Positions 1-9,885 of a DNA stretch of 64,000 bases are shown one piece after another (the first letter of the stretch is position 1; every line of letters starts with the position of its first letter). The position numbers and the translations under genes were made by a program. This DNA comes from Wurfbainia villosa (taxonomy: Eukaryota; Streptophyta; Magnoliopsida; Zingiberales; Zingiberaceae), in assembly GCA_025175895.1 (NCBI GenBank), contig CM046003.1:47486335-47550334 (forward strand), in the 5' to 3' direction. The notes beneath the pieces were generated by a model, which worked only from the letters and a program-made list of their open reading frames with translations, ran no database searches and was not told the DNA's origin.

Positions 1-188
1 TTGGGACTAGGCCATAACCATGCACCATGTCAATTTTAACTTTTAAAAGACATCGGATATTTTATTATGTTTGAAAATTTGCTAATGGAATTATCAACTC
101 ATAATAAAATTCATCCTACTTCTATATCATATATAAAATAGAGAAAAACTATTTTTATACGATCTTTATAAGTGGCTCACGATACCAC
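1..188 (-). mobile_element. Copia element G, internal leader (truncated by window edge)
   Basis: This is the start of the internal region of a minus-strand copia element, lying next to its PBS and 5' LTR. It is AT-rich and noncoding. Its beginning resembles the leader of element A near 42710 (both contain a GGCCAT-ACCAT stretch), which supports kinship with the A/F family. The rest of the element lies left of the window. Confidence 0.6.
175..187 (-). other. Primer-binding site of element G (degenerate)
   Basis: Read on the minus strand this is TGGTATCGTGAGC, matching the initiator-Met tRNA primer site TGGTATCAGAGC apart from a small change in the middle. It lies one base inside the LTR edge, as expected for copia elements. 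Confidence 0.65.
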
Positions 189-2003
189 TGTAGGGAATTC
201 TATATGCCAAATAGCATATGCGCAACGGAAAAATTAGGATCCCTTCCTAGTGATCCTTGCGAAAGAAAACCTCGTACAAAATAAATTTCTCTAAAACCAA
301 ACCTATCTTATAGGAGAGGATTACCTTTGTTGCGTGCCCTTGTTAATCCCGCTTTTCCTTTTGGTTTGTTGGATCTTTAGCACGTTCAAATGTCCGTGCC
401 TCTATACATATCCACACGAGCAAGCTCTTGTCTCACAAAAGAAAAACTAGAAGAGCTCTCCTTTCCTTCTTGCTAGAGAAGTCCCTAAAGGAGAGGAAGC
501 TAGGGAAAAAGGAGAAGGGAAGAAGAAGACTACTCTTCTTGCTACACTCACAAATGCCACACAACAAAAGCTTCTCACACAAAGCTCTCTCCAAGCCTCA
601 AGCTCCCAACAACCACCATTCCTATGGCCGGCCACTCCATGGAGTCTTTTATAGGGTTGGAAAAACCCTTTCACCTCCTAACATTCAATGCAATCCATTG
701 CATTGAGACACAATCAAAAAGGAGTTGGCTTCCTTGTTTGGCCGGCCACTTAAGGAGACAAAAACCACTTTGTCTCCTTCCACCTCATCTAGCTTAGGTG
801 GCATGCTTATGTGGCATGCTTGTGTGGCATTCATGCATGTTGAATTAATCTTATTAATTCAATAAGCTTATGTTATCATATTGAATTAATCTCATTAAAT
901 CAATAAGGTAACATATTGAATTAATCTCATTAAATCAATAAGCTAAAATTCTCATTAAGCTTAAAGTCCAAAAACCATTTTGTACTTAAGCTTATTCCCA
1001 AATTATTCTAGTCAAATTAGAATGCACTAATTCTTCTAATCATCATGCTCTTTGTGTGTGACCCTATAGGCTCTCATAACGTTGGCAGTGGATCTAAACT
1101 CTTTTAGATACACAAGCAATGAGCGGCATCTAGCAATACATCATTGCTACCCAAGTTACGAAATAAGTCAAGATCCGACTAACCTTTCCGTGACTACTAT
1201 AATGTATGACCGTGTCCTTCTATCCTTGATATCAGATTGACCAATGAGGCATAGACCGTGTCATCCTCGATCAATCTATGTGTTTCTTGATCCCTGAGTA
1301 AACTAACTCAAACAAATGAGCTCAATATCTCATATTGACTCATTCGAGCATGGCCATGCGTTTTAGTAGTTCTACTCAATCAAGGGGCCCACAGATATCA
1401 CTCCCGTCATATGGGAGGGATAGATCCCATCTACATCACTCACATCCCTCCGTATAATTTGTTATATACCCGATGTCGCCTTTATGGTCCACCTATTACG
1501 GGTGGCGTTTGTGATACCAAAGTACATAACTCCTTATGTAGGGAACCGTAGTGACTTGTGTTCGAGGACTATTCATACCAATAGTCACATGAGAAAGTTT
1601 ATGACACTCATATAACGATCCATGAAACTTTCTCATGGCGGGTCAGTTCAGTATATATTCTCTAATATATACCCATGTGTCAACTTGATATCATATATCC
1701 ATGACTTGTGAGATCAAGTCATCAATCGACCTACATGCTAGTCTTTATGAATTAATATTGCCCTTGCATATTAACACTTGACTAGGAACATTTAGGAAAG
1801 TGTTCTCTACAGCCTCTCATAATCAATTCTGCCAATTGATGTGCTGTAGATAAGAACCTACTTTTCTAGGGAATTATTATATTTAATTTATCTGGCACAA
1901 GCAAGATGTAAATATAATAACCAATCCTTTGCCTTTATTGAATATGATATAAAATGTTCCCTTTTCAACCATCACATGATTGGCTCTAGGGCTATAACTA
2001 ACA
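189..2003 (-). repeat. 5' LTR of minus-strand copia element G
   Basis: On the minus strand the LTR opens TGTTAGTTATAGCCC and closes ...CCCTACA beside the PBS. Blocks such as CACAAGCAATGAGCGGCATC and the cluster around 1380-1700 match the LTRs of elements A (36600-37300, 44040-44800) and, inverted, F (58620-59250), so G is a diverged member of that family. No coding region is supported here. If a partner LTR exists it is outside the window; the PBS beside this one argues against a solo LTR. Confidence 0.8.
645..653 (-). promoter_or_regulatory. TATA box in the G LTR
   Basis: The minus strand reads TATAAAAGA, the best core promoter match in this LTR. It sits about 450 bp before the LTR end, which would place transcription start in the last quarter of the LTR. 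Confidence 0.4.
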
Positions 2004-2021
2004 AAGGAGATGCAGTAGCAT

Positions 2022-2195
2022 ATGCACGGCCAGCAGGCACAGTGGGCTAGGGAGGAGGAGCACCGAGCAACCACTGTATTCACCAACCCTCAGATCAACC
2101 ACATGTATATGTGGCATCAGCGGCTCAACAGCAGGTTCTCCCAGGATCCAGAGATACCCAGGCTCCCAGACTTTCCACCTCGTCCACCATATTAG
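2022..2195 (+). pseudogene. C-terminal tail of an unidentified transposon ORF
   Basis: A 57-codon frame starts MHGQQAQWAREEEHRATT and ends PDFPPRPPY before TAG. An in-frame TAG just upstream (2016-2018) means the ATG is only the first one after a break. Glu/Gln-rich sequence followed by a Pro-rich end is common near the C-terminus of gag or late ORFs in plant Gypsy elements, but I see no catalytic or zinc motif. It lies before the G-run and the noncoding 3' region, as the last coding exon of such an element would. Function is not assignable. Confidence 0.35.
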
Positions 2196-2218
2196 AAGTA
2201 TATTTTTGTTTAAGTATA

Positions 2219-2232
2219 GGGGGGGGGGGGGG
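2219..2232 (+). repeat. Run of 14 G (expanded polypurine tract?)
   Basis: After TTTAAGTATA comes an uninterrupted run of 14 G and then AGACCCC. The position just after the final ORF, and the similarity to AAGTCTGGGGGA at 22510, suggest a polypurine tract that has expanded. Homopolymers of this length are also prone to miscounting in assemblies. Confidence 0.45.
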
Positions 2233-2503
2233 AGACCCCAAAATCTATTTTGTTTTGTTTTCCTAGTAGTAGTTTTTTTTCTGGTATTTTCATTTGTTCA
2301 TGCATGCATGAGTTGTTTAGTTCCTTTCCGTACTTAATTTTTGGTGTCTTAAAAGCTACCTCAGTAGTATTTTTGAAATTGCTTGCATGAGTTGTTCCCA
2401 TAGGTAGCTTAACTCTATTTATCTTATGATATTTTATTCTATGTGCTCTATTGAATGTTCTAGACTTACACCGGTTAGCTCTGTTTTTTCACTCACACAT
2501 GTT

Positions 2504-2508
2504 GAACA
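2504..2508. other. Target-site duplication of solo LTR D (left)
   Basis: GAACA here is repeated exactly at 21924-21928, just outside the two LTR edges. This brackets a single LTR plus its internal insertion. Confidence 0.85.
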
Positions 2509-3437
2509 TGTTGGGATGTATATTGAAAAGTCTATCTTTTGTATGAACATCTTTATTTTGAAATAAGAATCACATGATCATTGTTTGCATATTTTTATGG
2601 TTATGCATATTGTCTAATACATTACATTGTAGATAACATGGTGTGTGGTGTCACACGGGAGATCATGTTATCGGCTCCTTGAAAAGTATAAGTATAGGCT
2701 CATAACCGAGATGACTTTGGATAAACCATTGGAATGGTTGTAGTGTGATTTGGTATTGGTTTATCTTGACCATAAAATCACACTAGTACACTTTGTGTGT
2801 ATTGAGCAGGACCGACTTAGAAGTGATTCGATTTATTGCTGACTACATAATCGAATCGGACCTCAGATATTATTTTGTACATGCTCTTAATCCCGATATA
2901 ATAACGGGCACATAGACTTAGTATTCATTTCTTTGATTTACCAATGGGAGAGATTTATAGATTAAATCGATAGGCTCGGTAAGTTGAGAAATGATATTAT
3001 TTATATGGTGTGTCGTTGATTATAGGAGGAAACCGTGCCCTATATATTAGGATGATGATGTCCCCTTGAGGAGCTCATAAGGTTCATCATGTAAACCCTG
3101 TAGGTGGACTTGGTCCGATATGATGATAAGGTCGAGTGGTACTACTCATGGAGTTAGATGTTGATTAATTAATGGTCAGTAAATTAATTAATCAACGGAC
3201 ATTCGAGATCTTAAACACGGTGAGAAAATATACAAATAATATAAGAAGCCCATATTAACTTATGGGGGTAGGTGAGGTAGATCAATGATAATCCTCTAGT
3301 GGAATGGATAATCATTAATAGATCAGACTTTATGTGGGCTTGATCCATTGGGTGGCTATGATCCAACTCCTCCTCATGGTCCCTATTGTAGCCTATTAAC
3401 ACCTCATGAAGCATAGATCCAATGGATGAAAACAAAA

Positions 3438-3545
3438 CTCTAGATCCAATGGTAGAGATTAAATCTCTAGATCCGACGGTTGAGATTAAATCTCTAGATC
3501 CGACGGTTGAGATTAAATCCCTAGAACCAATGGTGGAGATTAAAA
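3438..3545 (+). repeat. 27-bp minisatellite in LTR D (4 copies)
   Basis: Four 27-bp units begin near 3438, 3465, 3492 and 3519, each close to CTCTAGATCCGACGGTTGAG plus ATTAAAT. The outer copies carry AATGGT instead of GACGGT. The same repeats occur inverted in the C LTR near 47255-47360, so the minisatellite belongs to the LTR family. The minus-strand frame through it is an artefact of the 9-codon period. Confidence 0.8.
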
Positions 3546-3564
3546 GGAGGGATGAACCCAACTC

Positions 3565-3572
3565 TATAAATA
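3565..3572 (+). promoter_or_regulatory. TATA box of LTR D
   Basis: TATAAATA follows the minisatellite, in the place where the C LTR has TATAAAAGG (47219-47227, minus). Transcription from it would run into the array in antisense to the array gag. Confidence 0.5.
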
Positions 3573-3641
3573 TGGGATGATGGCTTGGGCGGCAACTTAA
3601 TGGATGGAATTAGGGTTTGCTTCCCTTGGGTGGCAAGCAAT

Positions 3642-4720
3642 TGATGGATCGATAAGGGTCGCTAGAGAGGGGGTGAATAGCGATCGTAAAACTTTTTGAC
3701 TTTTCGTTCGAGTAGACAATTAAATGAGTAAACACAGCGGAAAATAAAACGACACGTTTATTTTACTTGGTTCACAGCACAGCGGTTGCTACTCCAAGGC
3801 CCTATCGATCCTAGACCGCGTACGGAGGAAAAATCACTATAACGTCTCCTCCTCCTTGGAGGTAGGAGACAACGATCACAAAACAGAAATTACGAGGATG
3901 AGGCAACAAGCCTACCTCACCTCGTTATGAATAAAAATAAAGAATACATATCAAAATATGTTACTTGCTACTGCTACCGACGAAGAAGATCGGAACTTGT
4001 CGTCGCGTCGGCGTTATGACGGTGTTGGAGCATTGGAGTTGTAGGAGCACTTGATTAATAAACTTGATGTGATTTGGAGATGGAATCCTCCCCTCCTTTT
4101 ATAGATTTTGGCCTCTGAATTTTTCTCCTCATCTTTAGGAACGGATTACAAAATTGTCCAAAATTTATCGCGAAGTGGCCGCGCCAAACGTTATCCGTTT
4201 TGACCTAGCGCAAAGGCTGATTCGTCGCCATCAGCCGACTGATGCCTCCCATCAGTCGACTGATGAGCATCAGTCGACTGCTCCATGTCCAGTAGTCGAC
4301 TGCCAGCCTGGCCACTTCCCTGCAATAAGAGGTTAGCTCGGAAAATGATAAATGTGATGGTTTCTAACCGTTCGATCTCGACCTAGACCTTCCACAGGAA
4401 GTTTTAGTCGGATCGCCGCCTACGGTCATCCCCGTAAAGAGGGCACGACCTTACAATCTCTCACTCACACGATCTTTCCTCGATACTTACCTTGTAGCTC
4501 TCGCGTCCGGCCTTCCACTCAATTCCTTCGGCTCCCTCCGAAGTCACTCGAGTGTCGCCCGACCACCGCGGCTTCCTCCGGGTGTCGCTAGCCTTCAGCT
4601 CTAGCTTTAGTACTTTTCTGCACACTCGATTTAGCTCATGAGATAATGATGTAAACTTAACTTTGTGTCTTTGCCATACTCAAAACACAGGTTCGATTAT
4701 CTGGTGCCCCTGCACCAACA
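3642..4720 (-). repeat. Array LTR1 (terminal 3' LTR)
   Basis: On the minus strand it opens TGTTGGTGCAGGGGCACC and closes ...GATCCATCA. TATAAAAGG lies at 4103-4095. A cluster of four CAGTCGACTG-type palindromes lies at 4230-4302. Unlike the inner LTRs, no PBS flanks its left edge, as expected for the outermost 3' LTR. Confidence 0.9.
4230..4302. repeat. Palindrome cluster CAGTCGACTG in LTR1
   Basis: Four copies of the 10-bp palindrome (one as CAGCCGACTG, one as TAGTCGACTG) fall within about 75 bp, upstream of the TATA box in the element's orientation. The same cluster lies in LTR2 (8328-8402), LTR3 (12417-12488) and LTR4 (16487-16560). In LTR5 it is scrambled. Confidence 0.8.
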
Positions 4721-5787
4721 ATCTCCCCCTTTTTGATCTATGGAAAACCAACACAAAGTTAAGGAACATTAAAGCATAAAACAAGTATAGTAAATGATAA
4801 CTCCCCCTTAACCAAAACTCCCCCTTAACCCAAGGTGAGTTTTGAAATTAAATTTTGTGTTACTCCCCCTTAACTTTTGCTCTTCTTCCCCTTTTTCCAT
4901 AAATCAAAATTTTTTTTGGGGTTTTTGTATAAAAAAGGGGTTTAAAAATAATATCGTTTATGCATGCATCTAGATAAATCAAATATGAGTCCAAGCATGC
5001 GTCTAACATTAGTTAGATAGATTTGTTCGAGGTGTGTCCCTCTGTACCAATAATCTAAAGGTTTGTAATATAACCCTTAGGGTTAGTTTGCTCTTCCCCT
5101 TAGTCAAATATATGAAGTATAAGAGATGTAGGGGGCGCTAAACTTTGGCCTAAGAGTTGTTAAGTACAATAGTTGAGAAAATGAGTAGTATTTTAAAGAG
5201 GCAATATTTCAATTATCCTTAACATCTCACCCATTCTATGTGTCTCAGAATTTGTTCACCTTATATGTTTTGTGAGATAATTTTAAATTGATTAAAGATA
5301 GTCAACCTTGGGTTAGATTCAGATTTAATCTTTAGACCGTTAAGAATCTTTTCGAAAAATTGGATTCCAGGTCGTGGCGAGGCACAGGAGCCTTCTTTGA
5401 TCGGAACAACGACCACTTCCTTAGACAAAGCCAAATTCAAGAAAATATCACTTAAGTCACTTAGGGTTACTTCCTGGTCTAACTAGTTTAGGATACGGCA
5501 AGGTAGCTTCTGCTAGTTCCACTCAGTCAAGTGCACCAAGCAAGATTTGTCTTATCTAGCTCGAATACACGAGACTTTGTTTCCCTAACGTACTATCATC
5601 TCGCCGCGTCCTGATACTATGTTGTCAAGAGTTGACTAACTATTTTCCCTACCTAGCCATTCTACAAATTAAAGTAAAATATTCAATGGTTTTGCTAAGT
5701 AAGCGGGTATACTATTTTAGTATTAGCTCCCCCTGGACCATTGAACCAATATGGTCTATTCAAATAATGAACTTGATCCTGAGGAAT
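4721..5787 (-). promoter_or_regulatory. Unit 1 3' noncoding region with repeated polypurine tracts
   Basis: Directly beside LTR1 the minus strand reads AAAAAGGGGGAGAT, a copia polypurine tract for plus-strand priming. Further copies of TTAAGGGGGAGT lie at about 4801, 4817 and 4861, with a weaker one near 4885. The remaining 0.9 kb up to the gag stop holds no ORF of substance; I see nothing else in it. Confidence 0.7.
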
Positions 5788-7239
5788 TCAATACTTATTA
5801 GTCCTTATATTTGAGTTCAATAAAACCTTTGGGACCCATGCTTGGACTCTTTGATGACTACGATTTACGATAGACATATAAGACCTATTCGTAGTCTTTG
5901 ACTTAAATCCGAGTTCGGCTTTGTTGTACACGGCTCTTTGGGTTCCAAGTAGCCGATTAAGGTTCTTAGATCCCAACGTGAACCTTTCCAACCTACCCTC
6001 AACCTCTTGAACTCGGTCTTTCAAAAGAGAATTCTCCTCCTCAAGTTTTTCAATTTGAGTTGAGTTTCCCTCTTGAACTTGACAAGTTGAAGAGGTTAGA
6101 GTAGACTCTTGCTTGAGGGTTTCAACTTCTTCAAGTAATAACTCAACCCTAGACTCGGACTTAGTCAATTTCCTAGTAAGCATTTTAATTGTATTGTAAA
6201 GTGTACTAATTAAGGAATGACTAACCTTAATTTTCTCTTTTGATCCAGCTTTGAGTTGCTTCTCGAAATAGTCCTCGAGTTCGGAGTCGGTGTTGTAATT
6301 GGATTCGGATTCGGACTCGGACTCGGACTCGGACTCTTCGGGTCTTGCCATGCATGCTATGCCGACGCCTTCTTCATTGTCCCATGTTGCACGAAAAGCC
6401 TTCTTTTGATTTGATTTGAATTGTACCCTCTCTTGGTTCTTTAGTAGCCTCCTTTCCCTCCGAACGATCTTTCGCACTACATTCACTATTGCTTCAACCT
6501 TTTCGGATTCGGACACTGATTCGTCTTCGGGTTCGAGTCCATGTTCTTGCTTGGTGGGTGTCTTGCTTCCTTGTCATGCAAGTAGATCAATACCTCTCTC
6601 GGCCCGGATCATGTTAGTTTGCTCATGAAGTTCAAACTCGGAAAATAATTCGTCTAACCTAAGGTTTGAAAGGTCCTTAGAGACCTTGTAGACATCGACC
6701 ATGGATGCCCACAAGGTAGTCCTAGGGAAAGCATTTAAAGCATACCTTATAAGGTCTCGGTTCTCTATGGCTTGCCCGATCGAGTGAAGACCGTTGATGA
6801 TGTCTTGGATCCGCGCATGTAATTGGGTGGCGGTCTCGCGATCCAGCATCTTTAGATTCTACTGTTTATTTAAAAGTAAATCTCTTTTACATACCTTAGC
6901 ATCGGGCGTCCCTTCGTGTAGATCAATCAATTTATTCCAGAGGTCTTTGGCGCTAATGAATGGACCAATACGGTTGAGCTCTTCCTTGGACAAGCCACAT
7001 TGTAATATTTGAGTTGCTCTTGCATCGGCTTCGATTTGCCTCTTGGTTGCATTTGTCCACTTGTTGAAATCCAAGGGCTCTCCTTGGTCATTGGTGGGTA
7101 GAGAAAAGTCGGTTTGGATTATTATCCAAGTCTCGACTTGTGTTTTCAAGAAACACTCCATCCGACCTTTCTAATAACGGAAATCATTTCTGTTAAAGAA
7201 CGGAGGTTGGGTGGTGCTATACCCCTCAATTTGAGCCAT
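5788..7239 (-). pseudogene. Unit 1 gag (484 codons, three in-frame stops)
   Basis: Gag would form the virus-like particle that packages the element RNA. The frame starts MAQIEGYSTT at 7239 and ends IRTNKY at 5788. The N-terminal ~230 residues look like the copia UBN2-type gag domain (motifs KWTNATKRQIEADA and ISAKDLWNKLIDLHEGTPDA). Ser/Glu-rich stretches follow at about 240 and 300, then a coiled coil around 345-425 (core KLEEENSLLKDRVQEVEGRL) and a C-terminal WVPK motif near residue 468. No CCHC zinc knuckle is visible. Stops: W to TAG at 7171-7173, Y to TAG at 6859-6861, and G to TGA at 6574-6576; the reading frame otherwise stays intact. The next region toward the 3' LTR is noncoding, so there is no pol. 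Family assignment is from motif pattern; dead copy status is seen. Confidence 0.8.
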
Positions 7240-7721
7240 TAAGTCTCTTGCAAAAACACGAATAAAAACCAAAGAGAATTCCAAGACTTGGTCTTGGATT
7301 AGTAGTGCGGGAAATAATAGGAAATAAACAGAATTAAATGAGAAAAATAAGAAACTAACAAAAACTAACAACTTACGACCTTCGATGTCCCCGAAAGGGT
7401 ACTAGACGTTGGATTTTGGGGCTGGAAATAGCTTGTTACGAGGGTAAACCTTCGTTAGAAATGTATATCTCTCAGAGAGCTTCGATTTGGTAGGTAGATC
7501 GTTACGTGAGTCCACTTGTGTGAAAAGTTATGGCCGTTTTACCGTCGGCTACTCCAAGGGAGAATACTTGCAAGCACACAACCAAAAGAAACGTACCAAG
7601 ACTTCGTCTTGGATTAGTAGTGCGGGAGGAAAAAAAACACCAAAAAAAATACGAATCGAAAAATACGAAACGAAAACCAAAATGTGCTAGATCGGTGGTT
7701 TCACCAAATCTTAGCGCTCCC
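7240..7721 (-). other. Unit 1 leader: two hairpins and a possible 5'UTR intron
   Basis: Between PBS and gag ATG lie two perfect hairpins, CCAAGACTTCGTCTTGG (7596-7612) and CCAAGACTTGGTCTTGG (7281-7297). Each sits in a duplicated stretch of about 60 bp that also contains GCACTACTAAT and ends near TTGCAAG. On the minus strand a donor-like GTAAGT is at 7376-7371, a branch-like CTAAT follows, then a T-rich tract and CAAG at 7250-7247, just before ATG 7239. That would make a ~130-nt leader intron. Hairpins are seen; splicing is inferred. Confidence 0.5.
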
Positions 7722-7733
7722 GCTCTGATACCA
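7722..7733 (-). other. Unit 1 primer-binding site
   Basis: The minus strand reads TGGTATCAGAGC, a perfect initiator-Met primer site, two bases inside LTR2. Confidence 0.9.
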
Positions 7734-7735
7734 AT

Positions 7736-8818
7736 TGATGGATCGATAAGCGTCGCTAGAGGGGGGGGGGTGAATAGCGATCGTAAAATTTTTCGACGTT
7801 TCATTCGAGTAGACAATTAAATGAGTAAACACAGTGGAAAATAAAGCAACACATTTATTTTACTTGGTTCACAACCCAGCGGTTGCTACTCCAAGGCCCT
7901 ATCGGTCCTAGACCGCGTACGGAGGGCAAATCACTATAACGTCTCCTCCTCGTTGGAGGTAGGAGAAAACGATCAAAAAACCGAAATTACGAGGATGAGG
8001 CAACAAGCCTACCTCACATCGTTACGAATAAAAATAAAGAATACAATATCAAAATATGTTACTTGCTACTGCTGCCGAAGAAGAAGATCAGAACTTGTCG
8101 TGGCGTCGGCGTTATGACGGTGTTGGAGCGTTGGCGTTGTAGGAGCACTTGATGAATAAACTTGATGTGATTTGGAGATGGAATCCTCCCCTCCTTTTAT
8201 AGATTTTGGCTTCTGAATTTGTCTCCTCATCTTTAGGAATGGATTACGAAATTGTCCAAAATTTATCGCGAAGTGGCCGCGTCAAACGTTATCCATTTTG
8301 TCCTAGGGCAAAGGCTGATTCGTCGCCATCAGTCGACTGATGCCTCCCATCAGTCGACTGATGAGCATCAGTTGACTGCTCTATGTCCAGTAGTCGACTG
8401 CCAGCCTGGCCACTTCCCTGCAATAAGAGGTTAGCTCAGAAAATGATAAATTTGACGGTTTCTAACCGTCCGATCTCGACCTAGACCTTCCACAGGAAGT
8501 TTTAGTCGGATCGCCGCCTACGGTCTTCCCCGTAAAGAGGACACGACCTTACAATCTCTCACTCACACGAGCTTTCCTCGATACTTACCTTGTAGCTCTC
8601 GCTTCCGGCCTTCCACTCGATTCCTTCAGCTCCCTCCGAAGTCACTCGAGTGTCGCCCGACCACCGCGGCTTCCTCCGGGTGTCGCTAGCCTTCAGCTCC
8701 AGCTTAAGTACTTTTCTGCACACTCGATTTAGCTCATGAGATAACGATGTAAACTTAACTTTGTGTCTTTCCCATACTTAAAACACAGGTTCGATTATCT
8801 GGTGCCCCTGCACCAACA
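7736..8818 (-). repeat. Array LTR2 (shared)
   Basis: It has the same ends as LTR1. TATAAAAGG is at 8201-8193 (minus) and the palindrome cluster at 8328-8402. It is flanked on the left by the unit 1 PBS and on the right by the unit 2 polypurine tract, so it closes one unit and opens the next. It shares TCTTTCCCATACT with LTR3, where LTR1, 4 and 5 read TCTTTGCCATACT. Confidence 0.9.
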
Positions 8819-9885
8819 ATCTCCCCCTTTTTGATCTATGGCAAACCAACACAAAGTTAAGGAACATTAAAGCATAAAACAAGTATAGTAAATGATAACT
8901 CCCCCTTAACCAAAACTCCCCCTTAACCCTAGGTGAGTTTTGAAATTAAATTTTGTGTTACTCCCCCTTAACTTTCGATCTTCTCCCCCTTTTGCCATAA
9001 ATCAAAAAAAAATTTGGGGTTTTTGTATAAAATAGGGGTTTAAAAATAATATCGTTTATGCATGCATCTAGATAAATCAAATATGAGTCCAAGCATGCGT
9101 CTAACAGTAGTTACATAGATTGGTTCGAGGTGTGTCCCTCTGCACCAATAATCTAAAGATTTATAATATAACCCTTAGGGTCAGTTTGCTCTTCCCCTTA
9201 GTCAAATATATGAAGTATAAGAGATGTAGGGGGCGCTAAACTTTGGCCTAAGAATTGTTAAATACAATAGTTGAGAAAATAAGTAGTATTTTAAAGAGGC
9301 TATATTTCAATTATCCTTAACATCTCACCCATTCTATGTGTCTCAGAATTTGTTCACCTTATATGTTTTGTGAGATGATTTTAAATTGATTAAAGATAGT
9401 CAACCTTGGGTTAGATTCGGATTTAAACTTTAGACCGTTAAGTAACTTTTCGAAAAACTGGCTTCCAGGTCGTGGCGAGGCACAGGGGCCTTCTTTGATC
9501 GGAACAATGACCACTTCCTTAGACAAAGCCAAATTCAAGAAAATATCACTTAAGACACTTAGGGTTACTTCCTGGTCTAACTAGTTTAGGATACGGCGAG
9601 GTAGCTTCAGCTAGTTCCACTCAGTCAAGTGCACCAAGCTAGATATGCCTTATCTAGCTCGAATACACGAGACTTTGTTTCCCTAACGTACTATCATCTC
9701 GCCGCGTCCTGATACTATGTTGTCAAGAGTTGACTAACTATTTTCCCTATCTAGCCATTCTACAAATTAAAGTAAAATATTCAATTGTTTTGCTAAGTAA
9801 GCGGGTATACTATTTTAGTATTAGCTCCCCCTGGACCATTGAACCAATATGGTCTATTCAAATAATGAACTTGATCTTGAGGAAT
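8819..9885 (-). promoter_or_regulatory. Unit 2 3' noncoding region with repeated polypurine tracts
   Basis: A polypurine tract abuts LTR2 and further GGGGGAGT copies lie near 8900, 8916, 8960 and 8983. It keeps the same four-to-five copy layout as unit 1. Nothing else is recognisable up to the gag stop. Confidence 0.7.

Larger units (their letters stand above)
2004..2508 (+). mobile_element. Gypsy-type element I, 3' internal remnant (left piece)
   Basis: This stretch lies between the G LTR and the D solo LTR. It holds the tail of a small ORF, a G-run and AT-rich noncoding DNA. The piece to the right of D (from 21929) leads into a Gypsy-like polypurine tract and LTR, so I read both pieces as one old element split by D. 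The assignment rests on position and on the 22480-22526 context, not on a coding domain. Confidence 0.45.
2509..3641 (+). repeat. Solo copia LTR D, left arm
   Basis: It opens TGTTGGGATGTATATTGAAA. It matches, in inverse orientation, the 3' LTR of element C (right part of 46390-48283). No PPT, PBS or coding DNA of this family flanks it, and the GAACA duplication brackets it, so it is a solo LTR of about 2.0 kb left by LTR-LTR recombination. The 17.4-kb array enters at 3642, about 70 bp after the TATA box. No gene is present. Confidence 0.85.

Noticed and set aside
447..706. Overlapping frames on both strands in the G LTR
   Set aside because: They surround the TATA region of the LTR and have no counterpart in the A or F LTRs.
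3211..3561. A frame with repeated STVGSRDLI peptides
   Set aside because: Generated by the 27-bp minisatellite in LTR D; not conserved as a frame in the C LTR.
4154..4336. A frame repeated in two array units (4154, 8252) around the palindromes
   Set aside because: It is antisense to the LTR, opens at a non-ATG codon, and is not kept in LTR3-5.
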